Positions 56,725 through 64,000 of a DNA stretch of 64,000 nucleotides are shown here, piece by piece. This stretch comes from Mycolicibacterium goodii (lineage in GTDB: Bacteria; Actinomycetota; Actinomycetes; Mycobacteriales; Mycobacteriaceae). The notes beneath the pieces are model-generated. The model saw nothing but the letters and a program-made list of their open reading frames with translations. It did no database searches and had not been told where the DNA came from. The translations under genes and the position numbers were made by a program. The stretch is taken from the NCBI RefSeq assembly GCF_022370755.2, contig NZ_CP092364.2, positions 3,472,001 through 3,536,000 of the forward strand. The letters run 5' to 3'. The stretch's first letter is position 1, and every line of letters begins with the position of its first letter.

Positions 56725-57444
56725 CTAGCGTTTCCCCCGCTTGGTCGGCTTGCGCGCGACCTTGCCCGCGGTCTTGCCCGCCGCTGCGCGGGCGGCCTGC
56801 TTGGCGAGCGTCTTCTCTCGGGCGGTGCGTTTCGGCGCAGGCTGGGTCTGGCCGCGCGACGACGTCGGTTTGCGGCCCCGCACGATGCCGACGAACTCCT
56901 CGACCAGTTCCGAGGGTGTCCCCTCCCGGAACGCGAGCGCCACCGGAGACGTGGGTGCGTCGGCGATCATGCGGTAGGTGAGGTCCTTGCGGTGGTGCAA
57001 CCGCGCCAGCGACTGCGGCACGACGAGTGCGCCCATGCCCGCGGCGACCAATTCGATTGCGTCCGCGGTGGTTTCGGGTCGATGCTCGACAGGGCTGCCT
57101 GCGGTCACGGCCCATTCGACGACACTGTCGAGCGGCAGCAGCGTCGGTTCGCCGTCGAGGTCCGCGCCGGTGATCTCGTCGGCCGCGGCGAAGACGTGAT
57201 CGGTGGGCACCACGGCCACCGTCGTCTCCTCGTACAGCGGGATGACGGCGAGCCCCGATGTGTCGGCGGGCAGGCGTAGCAACGCCACGTCGACCGTGCC
57301 TGCCCGTACGGCGTCGGCGGCGTCCGCCGCGGCGACGGGGTACAGGTGCAAAGGCACGTCCGGATGGCGTTGCGCCCAGATCCGCGCCCACTTCGCGGGC
57401 GTCCCGCCAGGCATGTAGCCGAGGGTGAGGGACAGCGGGGTCAT
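56725..57444 (-). CDS. LysR-type substrate-binding domain protein without HTH
   Basis: A 239-residue protein that begins directly with the periplasmic-binding-like effector domain of LysR regulators (LSLTLGYMPGGTPAKWARIW, VDVALLRLPADTSGLAVIPL, GMGALVVPQSLARLHH). The N-terminal helix-turn-helix is absent, and the ATG at 57444, with a -10 box 6 nt upstream, excludes a longer protein. In its place a strongly basic C-terminal tail of about 45 residues (KRTAREKTLAKQAARAAAGK and on) could contact nucleic acid. It is divergent from the DUF5997 gene over only 28 bp. Function unknown; sensor or antagonist of a real LysR protein are options. Confidence 0.8.
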   Translation of the reverse strand: MTPLSLTLGYMPGGTPAKWARIWAQRHPDVPLHLYPVAAADAADAVRAGTVDVALLRLPADTSGLAVIPLYEETTVAVVPTDHVFAAADEITGADLDGEPTLLPLDSVVEWAVTAGSPVEHRPETTADAIELVAAGMGALVVPQSLARLHHRKDLTYRMIADAPTSPVALAFREGTPSELVEEFVGIVRGRKPTSSRGQTQPAPKRTAREKTLAKQAARAAAGKTAGKVARKPTKRGKR

Positions 57445-57450
57445 CGCCTC

Positions 57451-57466
57451 AGGCTACCGATAGGCT
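57451..57466. promoter_or_regulatory. Back-to-back leaderless promoters of the LysR-like and DUF5997 genes
   Basis: TAGCCT on the minus strand (57451-57456) ends 6 nt before the ATG at 57444. TAGGCT on the plus strand (57461-57466) ends 6 nt before the ATG at 57473. The two -10 boxes are 4 bp apart, so two RNA polymerases could not occupy them together. Confidence 0.6.
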
Positions 57467-57472
57467 GGATCC

Positions 57473-57859
57473 ATGAGCAGGCCTAACGCGCAGTCCATGA
57501 AACCCGCGACCGCGGCGAAGAAGCTGGACGTGTATTTGCCCGCGACGCCTGCGGAGTTCCAGGCCAACGCGATCACGCGCGACGAACTCGCGGCGCTGCA
57601 GACCGATCCGCCGCAGTGGCTGCAGGATCTGCGCAAGAACGGGCCGCATCCCAAGAACCTCGTCGCAGCCAAGCTCGGCATCTCGATCGCCGCACTCGCC
57701 CGCAACGGCGTCGGCGATGCGCTCACCACCGAGGAGATCAACCGCATCATCGCCGAGAACCCGGAGTGGCTCGCCGCCGAGCGCGAGAGCTACCAGGAGG
57801 TGCTCCGCGAGGAGAAGCGCCTCAAGGCGCAGCGGGCGGAGCAGTCGCGCCGAAGCTAG
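57473..57859 (+). CDS. DUF5997 family protein
   Basis: A 128-residue actinobacterial protein of unknown function. Conserved-looking parts are KPATAAKKLDVYLPATPAEF, RDELAALQTDPPQWLQDLRK and NGPHPKNLVAAKLGISIAAL, the last resembling a small helix-turn-helix-like helical segment. The C-terminus is a charged helix (AERESYQEVLREEKRLKAQR). Its gene is regularly found divergent from the HTH-less LysR-like protein, as here, which suggests the two act together. Confidence 0.8.
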   Translation: MSRPNAQSMKPATAAKKLDVYLPATPAEFQANAITRDELAALQTDPPQWLQDLRKNGPHPKNLVAAKLGISIAALARNGVGDALTTEEINRIIAENPEWLAAERESYQEVLREEKRLKAQRAEQSRRS

Positions 57860-57876
57860 TGGCGTACGCATCGAGT

Positions 57877-57923
57877 GTTGGCTTGATACACATAGATTGA
57901 CGATTTCGCGTACACAAGCCAAC
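57877..57923. terminator. Inverted repeat between convergent genes
   Basis: GTTGGCTTG (57877-57885) and CAAGCCAAC (57915-57923) are perfect complements with a 29-nt AT-richer loop, between the ends of the DUF5997 and nucleotidyltransferase genes. A weak bidirectional terminator is the simplest reading. Confidence 0.35.
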
Positions 57924-57931
57924 GTTCGGCG

Positions 57932-58558
57932 TCACAGAGCGTCGATCCAACGATGCCCTGGATGCACCCGTGACAACCAAGCGTGCAGCCGGGATCGCCG
58001 CGCCGAATCCAGCGTCGGTAGCACCCGTGCAAAGTCAGCGTTGTCTTTGTCGCGCAAATGCTTGGCCTTGAACAACAACGCCACCTCGGGAATGACGTAC
58101 GGGATGCCGTCTTCCGTATGCAGGATCAGCTCGTCGTACCCGAGTGTGATCGATTCCTCGCGCCGGCACACCCACCGATCACCGACATGCGGCTCCCGAA
58201 AGACATCGAGTCGGTAGATCCCGGTTCCTGGTTCACGTAACCAGGTCTGGAAGTGATTCGCCGACTGCTCGGGGTACGGCCATACGCAGCCATCCCCCAC
58301 GACGTCCCAGTCGTAACCCGGCAGGGCCGCCATTACGTCGCCGAACTCGGCCGCCGGAACTGCGATTTCGACGTCACCATGGTCACGACCGAGGCCACCG
58401 ACGAAAAGGTCCAACGCCCACCCCGCGGCCACACACCACGGCGCACGAACCTCCGCCAGGCGCGAGGCGACTTCGGCCGGAGTCCACGCGTCCCAGCGTT
58501 CCCAGATCTCGATGTCGGTGAGGCGTTGTCCCGGTTGGTCATTCAAAGGCACATCCAC
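57932..58558 (-). CDS. Nucleotidyltransferase (aminoglycoside adenylyltransferase-like)
   Basis: A 208-residue protein of the nucleotidyltransferase superfamily. WCVAAGWALDLFVGGLGRDH with DVEIAVP corresponds to the G-W-A-x-D ... H-x-D/E-x-E/D active-site pattern of the AadA/ANT(2'')-like group; here the last positions read DVEIAV. Downstream is LFKAKHLRDKDNADFARVLP, the helix typical of this family. Related enzymes adenylylate aminoglycosides; whether this one does is untested. It lies between nrdE and an unrelated gene with no operon signal. Confidence 0.82.
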   Translation of the reverse strand: MDVPLNDQPGQRLTDIEIWERWDAWTPAEVASRLAEVRAPWCVAAGWALDLFVGGLGRDHGDVEIAVPAAEFGDVMAALPGYDWDVVGDGCVWPYPEQSANHFQTWLREPGTGIYRLDVFREPHVGDRWVCRREESITLGYDELILHTEDGIPYVIPEVALLFKAKHLRDKDNADFARVLPTLDSARRSRLHAWLSRVHPGHRWIDAL

Positions 58559-58636
58559 CCAACACGAAAGTGCGGTTCCATCCGCGACACGCGGCGTGTC
58601 ACGTACGAAACCGCGCTCTCGGCGTAGGTCAACGCG

Positions 58637-60805
58637 TCACAGCATGCAGCTGACGCAGCCCTCGACTTCGGTTCCCTCCAAGGCCATTTGGCGCAGGCGG
58701 ATGTAGTAGAGCGTCTTGATGCCCTTGCGCCAGGCGTATATCTGGGCCTTGTTCACGTCACGCGTGGTGGCGGTGTCCTTGAAGAACAGCGTCAGGCTCA
58801 GGCCCTGGTCCACGTGCTGGGTGGCCGCGGCGTAGGTGTCGATGATCTTCTCGTACCCGATCTCGTACGCGTCCTGGTAGTAGTCCAGGTTGTCGTTGGT
58901 CATGTACGGCGCCGGGTAATAGACGCGGCCGATCTTGCCTTCCTTGCGGATCTCGATCTTCGACGCCACCGGGTGGATCGACGACGTCGAGTGGTTGATG
59001 TAGGAGATCGATCCGGTCGGCGGGACGGCCTGCAGGTTCTGGTTGTAGATGCCGTGCTTCTGCACCGACTCCTTCAACTGCCTCCAGTCGTCCTGCGTCG
59101 GGATGTGGATCCCGGCGTCGGCGAAGAGCTGACGGACCTTGTCGGTCTTGGGCTCCCACACCTGATCGGTGTACTTGTCGAAGAACTCACCCGAGGCGTA
59201 CTTGGAGTTCTCGAATCCCTTGAAGTGGGTACCGCGTTCGATCGCGATCTTGTTCGACGCGCGCAGCGCGTGGAACAGCACCGTGTAGAAGTAGATGTTG
59301 GTGAAGTCGACACCCTCTTCGGAACCGTAGTAGATCCGTTCCCGCGCCAGGTATCCGTGCAGGTTCATCTGGCCCAGGCCGATGGCGTGGGAGTCGTTGT
59401 TGCCCTGCTCGATCGACGGCACCGACGTGATCGACGTCTGATCACTCACCGCGGTGAGTGCCCGGATGGCCACCTCGATGGTCTGCGCGAAGTCCGGCGA
59501 GTCCATGGCCTTGGCGATGTTGAGTGAGCCGAGGTTGCAGGAGATGTCCTTGCCGACCTTCTTGTAGGACAGGTCGTCGTTGAACTCCGACGGCGTCGAA
59601 ACCTGCAGGATCTCCGAGCACAGGTTCGAGTGCGTGATCTTGCCCGCGATCGGGTTCGATCGGTTCACCGTGTCCTCGAACATGATGTACGGGTAACCAG
59701 ACTCGAACTGCAGCTCGGCGAGGGTCTGGAAGAACTCGCGCGCGTTGATCTTGGTCTTGCGGATGCGCGCGTCGTCGACCATCTCGTAGTACTTCTCGGT
59801 GACCGACACGTCGGCGAACGGAACCCCGTAGACGCGCTCGACGTCGTACGGCGAGAACAGGTACATGTCCTCGTTCTTCTTCGCCAGCTCGAAGGTGATG
59901 TCGGGGATCACCACACCCAGAGAGAGCGTCTTGATCCGGATCTTCTCGTCCGCGTTCTCGCGCTTGGTGTCGAGGAACCGGTAGATGTCGGGGTGGTGGG
60001 CGTGCAGGTACACCGCGCCCGCGCCCTGCCGTGCACCCAGCTGGTTGGCGTAGGAGAACGAGTCCTCCAGCAGCTTCATGATCGGGATGACACCCGAGGA
60101 CTGGTTCTCGATGTTCTTGATGGGCGCGCCGTGCTCACGGATGTTGGTGAGCAGCAGGGCGACACCACCGCCGCGCTTGGACAGTTGCAGCGCCGAGTTG
60201 ATCGAGCGGCCGATCGACTCCATGTTGTCCTCGATGCGCAGCAGGAAGCAGCTCACCGGCTCGCCGCGCTGCTTCTTGCCCGAGTTGAGGAACGTGGGGG
60301 TGGCGGGCTGGAACCGGCCGTCGATGATCTCGTCGACGAGCTTCTCGGCGAGTTCGGTGTCGCCGGCGGCCAGGGTCAGCGCCACCATGACGACGCGGTC
60401 CTCGAACCGCTCCAGGTAACGCTTGCCGTCGAACGTCTTCAACGTGTACGACGTGTAGTACTTGAACGCCCCGAGGAACGTCGGAAACCGGAACTTCTTG
60501 GCGTACGCACGATCGAGCAGGCTCTTGACGAAGTCGCGGGTGTACCGGTCGAGCACCTCGCGCTCGTAGTACTCGTTCTCGATCAGATAGTCGAGCTTCT
60601 CGTCCTGGCTGTGGAAGAAGACGGTGTTCTGGTTGACGTGCTGCAGGAAGTACTGCTTGGCAGCTTCCCTGTCCTTGTCGAACTGAATCTTGCCGTCGGC
60701 GTCGTACAGATTCAGCATCGCGTTGAGAGCGTGGTAGTCCGTCTCCCCCGGCAACACGTGCCCGGTCGGGGTTACAGGCTCTGCAGCTGTGACGGTGGGT
60801 GGCAC
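58637..60805 (-). CDS. nrdE: Class Ib ribonucleotide reductase alpha subunit
   Basis: A 722-residue R1E protein. Active-site pieces: [16 protein letters not shown] with the redox Cys, [16 protein letters not shown], and the second redox region; the C-terminal [10 protein letters not shown] is the Cys pair re-reduced by NrdH. GTG at 60805 gives [20 protein letters not shown] and matches the family start. It overlaps the 3' end of nrdI by 34 nt. With NrdF2 it makes deoxynucleoside diphosphates. Confidence 0.95.
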   Translation of the reverse strand: MPPTVTAAEPVTPTGHVLPGETDYHALNAMLNLYDADGKIQFDKDREAAKQYFLQHVNQNTVFFHSQDEKLDYLIENEYYEREVLDRYTRDFVKSLLDRAYAKKFRFPTFLGAFKYYTSYTLKTFDGKRYLERFEDRVVMVALTLAAGDTELAEKLVDEIIDGRFQPATPTFLNSGKKQRGEPVSCFLLRIEDNMESIGRSINSALQLSKRGGGVALLLTNIREHGAPIKNIENQSSGVIPIMKLLEDSFSYANQLGARQGAGAVYLHAHHPDIYRFLDTKRENADEKIRIKTLSLGVVIPDITFELAKKNEDMYLFSPYDVERVYGVPFADVSVTEKYYEMVDDARIRKTKINAREFFQTLAELQFESGYPYIMFEDTVNRSNPIAGKITHSNLCSEILQVSTPSEFNDDLSYKKVGKDISCNLGSLNIAKAMDSPDFAQTIEVAIRALTAVSDQTSITSVPSIEQGNNDSHAIGLGQMNLHGYLARERIYYGSEEGVDFTNIYFYTVLFHALRASNKIAIERGTHFKGFENSKYASGEFFDKYTDQVWEPKTDKVRQLFADAGIHIPTQDDWRQLKESVQKHGIYNQNLQAVPPTGSISYINHSTSSIHPVASKIEIRKEGKIGRVYYPAPYMTNDNLDYYQDAYEIGYEKIIDTYAAATQHVDQGLSLTLFFKDTATTRDVNKAQIYAWRKGIKTLYYIRLRQMALEGTEVEGCVSCML

Positions 60806-61215
60806 GTCTGGTCCTTCCAAAAGTCGGCCAGGCCCGCGCGGACGGCGGCCACGTCGTCCGGGGTCCCCATGAGTTCGAAGCGGTACAGGTACGGAACGCC
60901 GCACTTGCGCGACACGACGTTGCCGGCGTAGGCGAACTCCGCACCGAAGTTGTTGTTGCCCGCGGCGATGACGCCGCGGATCAACGACCGGTTGTGTTCG
61001 TTGTTGAGGAACGCAATGACCTGTTTGGGCACGTACCCGCCGTCGTTGATGTCGGGGGTCGCCCGCCCGCCGCCGTAGGTGGGCAGAACCAGGACGTACG
61101 GGTCGTCCACCTCGATGCGGCCGTGCAGCGGGATGCGGATCGCGGGGATCCCCAGCTTCTGGACGAAACGATGCGTGTTTTCCGAGACGCTGGAGAAGTA
61201 GACGAGGTTGCTCAT
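60772..61215 (-). CDS. nrdI: Flavodoxin-like NrdI, activator of NrdF
   Basis: A 147-residue flavodoxin. [20 protein letters not shown] carries the FMN phosphate loop S-S-x-[14 protein letters not shown] and [20 protein letters not shown] form the other FMN loops. ATG at 61215. It supplies oxidant for assembling the Mn2-tyrosyl radical in NrdF. It lies between nrdH and nrdE in the usual order. Confidence 0.94.
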   Translation of the reverse strand: MSNLVYFSSVSENTHRFVQKLGIPAIRIPLHGRIEVDDPYVLVLPTYGGGRATPDINDGGYVPKQVIAFLNNEHNRSLIRGVIAAGNNNFGAEFAYAGNVVSRKCGVPYLYRFELMGTPDDVAAVRAGLADFWKDQTCHPPSQLQSL

Positions 61216-61250
61216 TGCGATCCCCTCTCCCGATGTCCGTCCTGTCGTCG

Positions 61251-61499
61251 TTACGCGCTCACCGATTCGGTGCTGAGTGCCTTGATGCGGTCGGGACGGA
61301 AGCCCGACCAGTGCTCGTTGCCGGCCACCACGACCGGTGCCTGCAGGTAGCCGAGCGCCATGACGTAGTCGCGAGCCTCGCTGTCGACGGTGATGTCGAC
61401 CGTCTCGTAGGCGATGCCCAGCTTGTCCAGCGCCTTGTAGGTGGCGTTGCACTGCACGCATGCGGGCTTGGTGTACACGGTGACGGTCATCTTCGGCAC
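61251..61499 (-). CDS. nrdH: Glutaredoxin-like NrdH
   Basis: An 82-residue thioredoxin-fold protein with active site CVQC (residues 14-17 region, [16 protein letters not shown]) and the C-terminal [12 protein letters not shown] typical of NrdH. It reduces NrdE. GTG at 61499 follows AGGAG closely; the ATG at 61490 is an alternative start. First gene of nrdH-nrdI-nrdE, with a 455-bp non-coding region upstream. Confidence 0.93.
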   Translation of the reverse strand: MPKMTVTVYTKPACVQCNATYKALDKLGIAYETVDITVDSEARDYVMALGYLQAPVVVAGNEHWSGFRPDRIKALSTESVSA

Positions 61500-61703
61500 G
61501 GCTCCTCTTGCGGTGAGTGAACAGAATCTAGACAGTGACTGGCAACTGGTACGGTTACTGCTTCTCGCTGAAGTTCAGCGACCCGCGGGCCGCCGAAATT
61601 CCAGTCCTCCGAGACAGCCTTCCGGCCGGTTCGGAAACCGACTCGGCCGGGTTCGCTGCGCTCCGGCGGGCTTCCGAACTGTGGTGGCCTGTCGGTGCCT
61701 CAA

Positions 61704-61840
61704 ACACTACACCTAGTGGCCCCACAGAAGAAGCCATACAAGATGTTCTGAATAACATTTCTGAAATTCCCAGGTCGTAAGCTTGCTCCGCCGGACTTCT
61801 CCGGCGTGTCGCGCCACACCTGTGGGAGCGTGTCGCGTTC
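61704..61840 (-). promoter_or_regulatory. nrdH control region: NrdR-like boxes and repeated GCGTGTCGCG motif
   Basis: ACACTACACCTAGTGG (61704-61719) is close to the NrdR box, and AGATGTTCTG follows 37 bp after its start (61741), as at nrdF2. GCGTGTCGCG occurs at 61804-61813 and, as GCGTGTCGCGTTC, at 61828-61840. The interval 61500-61954 holds no gene; it is unusually AT-rich around 61690-61780. Confidence 0.55.
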
Positions 61841-61954
61841 CACCCCCATATGTAGCACCGCCCACCGACAAGTCGGCGGACCGCGAACTCCGGACAGCAA
61901 AGCCGCCGGCGGGGTCGGTCGAACCCACGCCGGCGGCGGAAGAAGACGGTGTGA

Positions 61955-62518
61955 TCAGCCGACCCCTGCGGCGACCTCCTCGACGGCGCCCGCGAGCTTG
62001 GCGACGGCCTCGCGGACGCCCGCGACCACCTCGGAGCTCTCCCGGGGGTGTTTTCCGTCCAGGCCGGCGGCCGGGATCGACAGCTTGACGTCCTCGACCA
62101 CGCGCGGGCCGGCCACGCCCAGTGATTTACGGGTTTCGTCGTGGGCCCACACCCCGCCGTAGCGCCCGTGGGCGGCGCCGATCACGGCGACGGGCTTGCC
62201 CTGCAGCGCCCCACTGCCGTACGGCCGCGACAGCCAGTCGATGGCGTTCTTGAGGACTGCGGGGATGGTGGCGTTGTATTCGGGTGTGACGATCAGCGCG
62301 GCGTCCGCTCCGGCCGCGGCCGTACGCAGCGCCACCACCGGTTCCGGCGCATCGGCGGTGTCGAGGTCTTCGTTGTAGAAGGGCACCTCACCCAGCCGGT
62401 CGAACACCCGCAGGTCCACACCGTCGGGGGCGGTTTCGATCGCCAGTTCGGCGAGCTGCCGGTTGATGGAGGCGGCCCGGAGACTGCCGACGAGCACCAA
62501 CACCTTGATTTCGGCCAT
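61955..62518 (-). CDS. NADPH-dependent FMN reductase (Rv3054c-like)
   Basis: A 187-residue flavodoxin-fold reductase. The FMN phosphate loop is VLVGSLRAASINRQLAELAI and the second loop VTPEYNATIPAVLKNAIDWL with SRPYGSGALQGKPVAVIGAA, as in azoreductase/chromate-reductase-like proteins. ATG at 62518 gives MAEIKVLVLVGSL; the ATG at 62524 is two codons earlier. It is divergent from a TetR gene over a perfect palindrome and is probably its target. Likely quinone or azo-compound reductase protecting against oxidants. Confidence 0.9.
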   Translation of the reverse strand: MAEIKVLVLVGSLRAASINRQLAELAIETAPDGVDLRVFDRLGEVPFYNEDLDTADAPEPVVALRTAAAGADAALIVTPEYNATIPAVLKNAIDWLSRPYGSGALQGKPVAVIGAAHGRYGGVWAHDETRKSLGVAGPRVVEDVKLSIPAAGLDGKHPRESSEVVAGVREAVAKLAGAVEEVAAGVG

Positions 62519-62560
62519 GCACATTCCTTCCACGTGATCCGATGTCCACAGGAGCTCAAC

Positions 62561-62619
62561 CGGACCATGGTCCGATTCATTCCGGCCCCGCCGGATTCCC
62601 CGGAATTCACAGATAAAGT
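62561..62619 (+). promoter_or_regulatory. Operator palindrome and leaderless -10 box of the Rv3055-like TetR gene
   Basis: CGGACCATGGTCCG (62561-62574) is a perfect 14-bp palindrome between the divergent genes. TAAAGT (62614-62619) ends 7 nt before the GTG at 62627. The palindrome is a likely TetR operator. Confidence 0.6.
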
Positions 62620-62626
62620 GGCTGTC

Positions 62627-63232
62627 GTGGCAGTTTCTGACCGTTCCGTCCGGCTCGAGGTCACCGATCGCGCGCCCCAGGAACGCGGTGACGCCGCCCG
62701 GAACCGGGCAGCGATCCTCGACGCGGCGCGCCGGCTCATCGCCGAACGGGGACCCGACGCGGTGAGCACCGACGACATCGCGGTCGAGGCCGGCGTCGGG
62801 AAGGGCACGCTGTTCCGCCGGTTCGGCACCCGCGCCGGCCTGATGATGGTGCTGCTCGACGAGGACGAAAAGGTACACCAGGCAGCGTTCATGTTCGGGC
62901 CGCCTCCGCTCGGGCCCGGCGCCCCTCCTCTGGACCGCCTGCTCGCCTACGGACGCGAGCGTCTGAAGTTCGTTCGCGAGCACCACGCGCTGCTCTCCGA
63001 CGCCGCGCGCGATCCACATGCGCGCTTCGGCGGGCCGGACACCCTGCACCGGGCCCACGTCAGGATGCTGCTGGAGGCCGCGGGCACCACCGGGGATCTC
63101 GATGCGCAGGCCGACGCGCTGGTCGCGCTGCTCGATGCCGACTACATCGCCTACCAACTGGAGCGTGGGCGCACCTGCGACGTCCAGGCCTCCGCCTGGG
63201 CCGACACCGCACGCAAGTTGTGTGGCCACTAG
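62627..63232 (+). CDS. TetR-family regulator (Rv3055-like)
   Basis: A 201-residue TetR protein: VSTDDIAVEAGVGKGTLFRR is the HTH, followed by FGTRAGLMMVLLDEDEK. GTG at 62627 is supported by a leaderless -10 box; the in-frame GTG at 62618 would lie inside that box. It should control the divergent FMN reductase. dinB2 starts 4 nt after its stop, so the two may share a transcript. Confidence 0.87.
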   Translation: MAVSDRSVRLEVTDRAPQERGDAARNRAAILDAARRLIAERGPDAVSTDDIAVEAGVGKGTLFRRFGTRAGLMMVLLDEDEKVHQAAFMFGPPPLGPGAPPLDRLLAYGRERLKFVREHHALLSDAARDPHARFGGPDTLHRAHVRMLLEAAGTTGDLDAQADALVALLDADYIAYQLERGRTCDVQASAWADTARKLCGH

Positions 63233-63236
63233 CACG

Positions 63237-64000
63237 ATGACCAGATGGGTGCTCCACGTCGACCTGGATCAGTTCCTGGCGTCGGTGGAGTTGCGCCGGC
63301 GCCCCGACCTGCGGGGTCTTCCCGTCATCGTCGGCGGCAGCGGTGACCCCACCGAACCGCGCAAGGTCGTCACATGTGCGTCGTACGAGGCCCGCGAGTT
63401 CGGCGTGCACGCCGGGATGCCGCTGCGGGCCGCGGCAAGGCGCTGCCCCGAAGCCACGTTTCTTCCGTCGGACCCGGCGGCGTACGACGAGGCGTCCGAA
63501 CAGGTCATGAGCCTGCTGCGCGACCTGGGACACCCGCTGGAAGTGTGGGGCTGGGATGAGGCGTACCTGGGTGCCGACCTCGACGACGACGATGATCCCG
63601 TGGAGTTGGCCGAGCGCATCCGCACCGTGATCGCGGCCGAGACCGGACTGTCCTGCTCGGTCGGGATCAGTGACAACAAGCAGCGGGCCAAGGTCGCCAC
63701 CGGATTCGCCAAGCCCGCCGGGATCTATGTGCTGACCGAGACCAACTGGATGACGGTGATGGGCGACCGTCCGCCCGACGCGCTGTGGGGTATCGGGCCG
63801 AAGACCACCAAGAAGCTTGCGGCGATGGGCATCACGACGGTCGCCGACCTGGCCGCGACCGATGCCTCGGTCCTGACGGCAGCGTTCGGCCCGAGCACCG
63901 GGTTGTGGATCCTGCTGCTCGCCAAGGGCGGTGGCGACGCCGAGGTCAGCTCCGAGCCGTGGATCCCCCGCTCACGCAGTCACGTCGTGACGTTCCCACA
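63237..64000 (+). CDS. dinB2: Y-family DNA polymerase DinB2 (3' end outside window)
   Basis: The frame is open to the end of the window (254 codons shown). It starts MTRWVLHVDLDQFLASVELR: D9 and D11 are in the first catalytic motif and the steric-gate position, aromatic in most DinB enzymes, is Leu14. The second catalytic motif is EVWGWDEAYLGAD, and CSVGISDNKQRAKVATGFAK with AKPAGIY and WGIGPKTTKKLAAMGI (helix-hairpin-helix) follow. This is the mycobacterial DinB2/DinP type (Rv3056), known in M. smegmatis to accept ribonucleotides because of the leucine gate. The little-finger domain is missing from the window. Confidence 0.92.
   Translation, partial: MTRWVLHVDLDQFLASVELRRRPDLRGLPVIVGGSGDPTEPRKVVTCASYEAREFGVHAGMPLRAAARRCPEATFLPSDPAAYDEASEQVMSLLRDLGHPLEVWGWDEAYLGADLDDDDDPVELAERIRTVIAAETGLSCSVGISDNKQRAKVATGFAKPAGIYVLTETNWMTVMGDRPPDALWGIGPKTTKKLAAMGITTVADLAATDASVLTAAFGPSTGLWILLLAKGGGDAEVSSEPWIPRSRSHVVTFP

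Overview
This is a high-G+C actinobacterial chromosome segment. Gene order, family content, GTG/TTG starts and many TANNNT -10 boxes lying 6-7 nt before a start codon identify it as a rapidly growing, probably pigmented Mycobacterium (Mycolicibacterium). Most of the window follows, in order, the M. tuberculosis Rv3031-Rv3056 region, with accessory blocks inserted.

Layout. 1-2221: two genes of intracellular alpha-glucan / methylglucose lipopolysaccharide synthesis (GH57 branching enzyme, cut by the window edge, and a GT4 glucosyltransferase). 2253-8061: a carotenoid operon (small His-rich ORF, crtI, crtB fused in frame to crtYc, crtYd, crtU, a Rieske protein) in which every gene overlaps the next by 4 nt, behind a SigF-type promoter whose spacer is a palindrome. 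The type 2 IPP isomerase that supplies precursors faces it. 9409-11602: MFS exporter with an ArsR regulator that is truncated. About 11360-25352: a 14-kb block not expected at this position, holding a cobalamin riboswitch with metE, an MTHFR-like gene with a 3' frameshift, the operon prpD-prpB-prpC-pyc with divergent prpR, and decayed lyase and CoA-transferase genes. Both block ends are marked by broken genes, so I read them as rearrangement breakpoints.

25355-46628 returns to the conserved backbone: Rv3033 remnant, Rv3034c-like acetyltransferase, PQQ-like lipoprotein, alanine symporter, TB22.2-like protein, two methyltransferases, echA17, NUDIX, ABC ATPase, a YczE/YczR pair, serB2, ctaD, fecB, a YciI protein, adhC, an FMN monooxygenase and an esterase. 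46706-63232 carries the class Ib ribonucleotide reductase genes split in two (nrdF2; nrdH-nrdI-nrdE), with a BVMO, TetR regulators, an OFA-family transporter with its small subunit, and other accessory genes between them. The window ends inside dinB2.

How the genes work together. The methylcitrate cycle consumes oxaloacetate and yields pyruvate; pyruvate carboxylase in the same operon can turn that pyruvate back into oxaloacetate. MetE under B12 control beside an MTHFR-like gene forms a methionine/one-carbon pair. The two nrd loci share paired upstream motifs, which suggests joint control by NrdR. No tRNA, rRNA, CRISPR array, insertion sequence or integrase was seen. Identifications rest on reading motifs and remembered family features; no database search was run.
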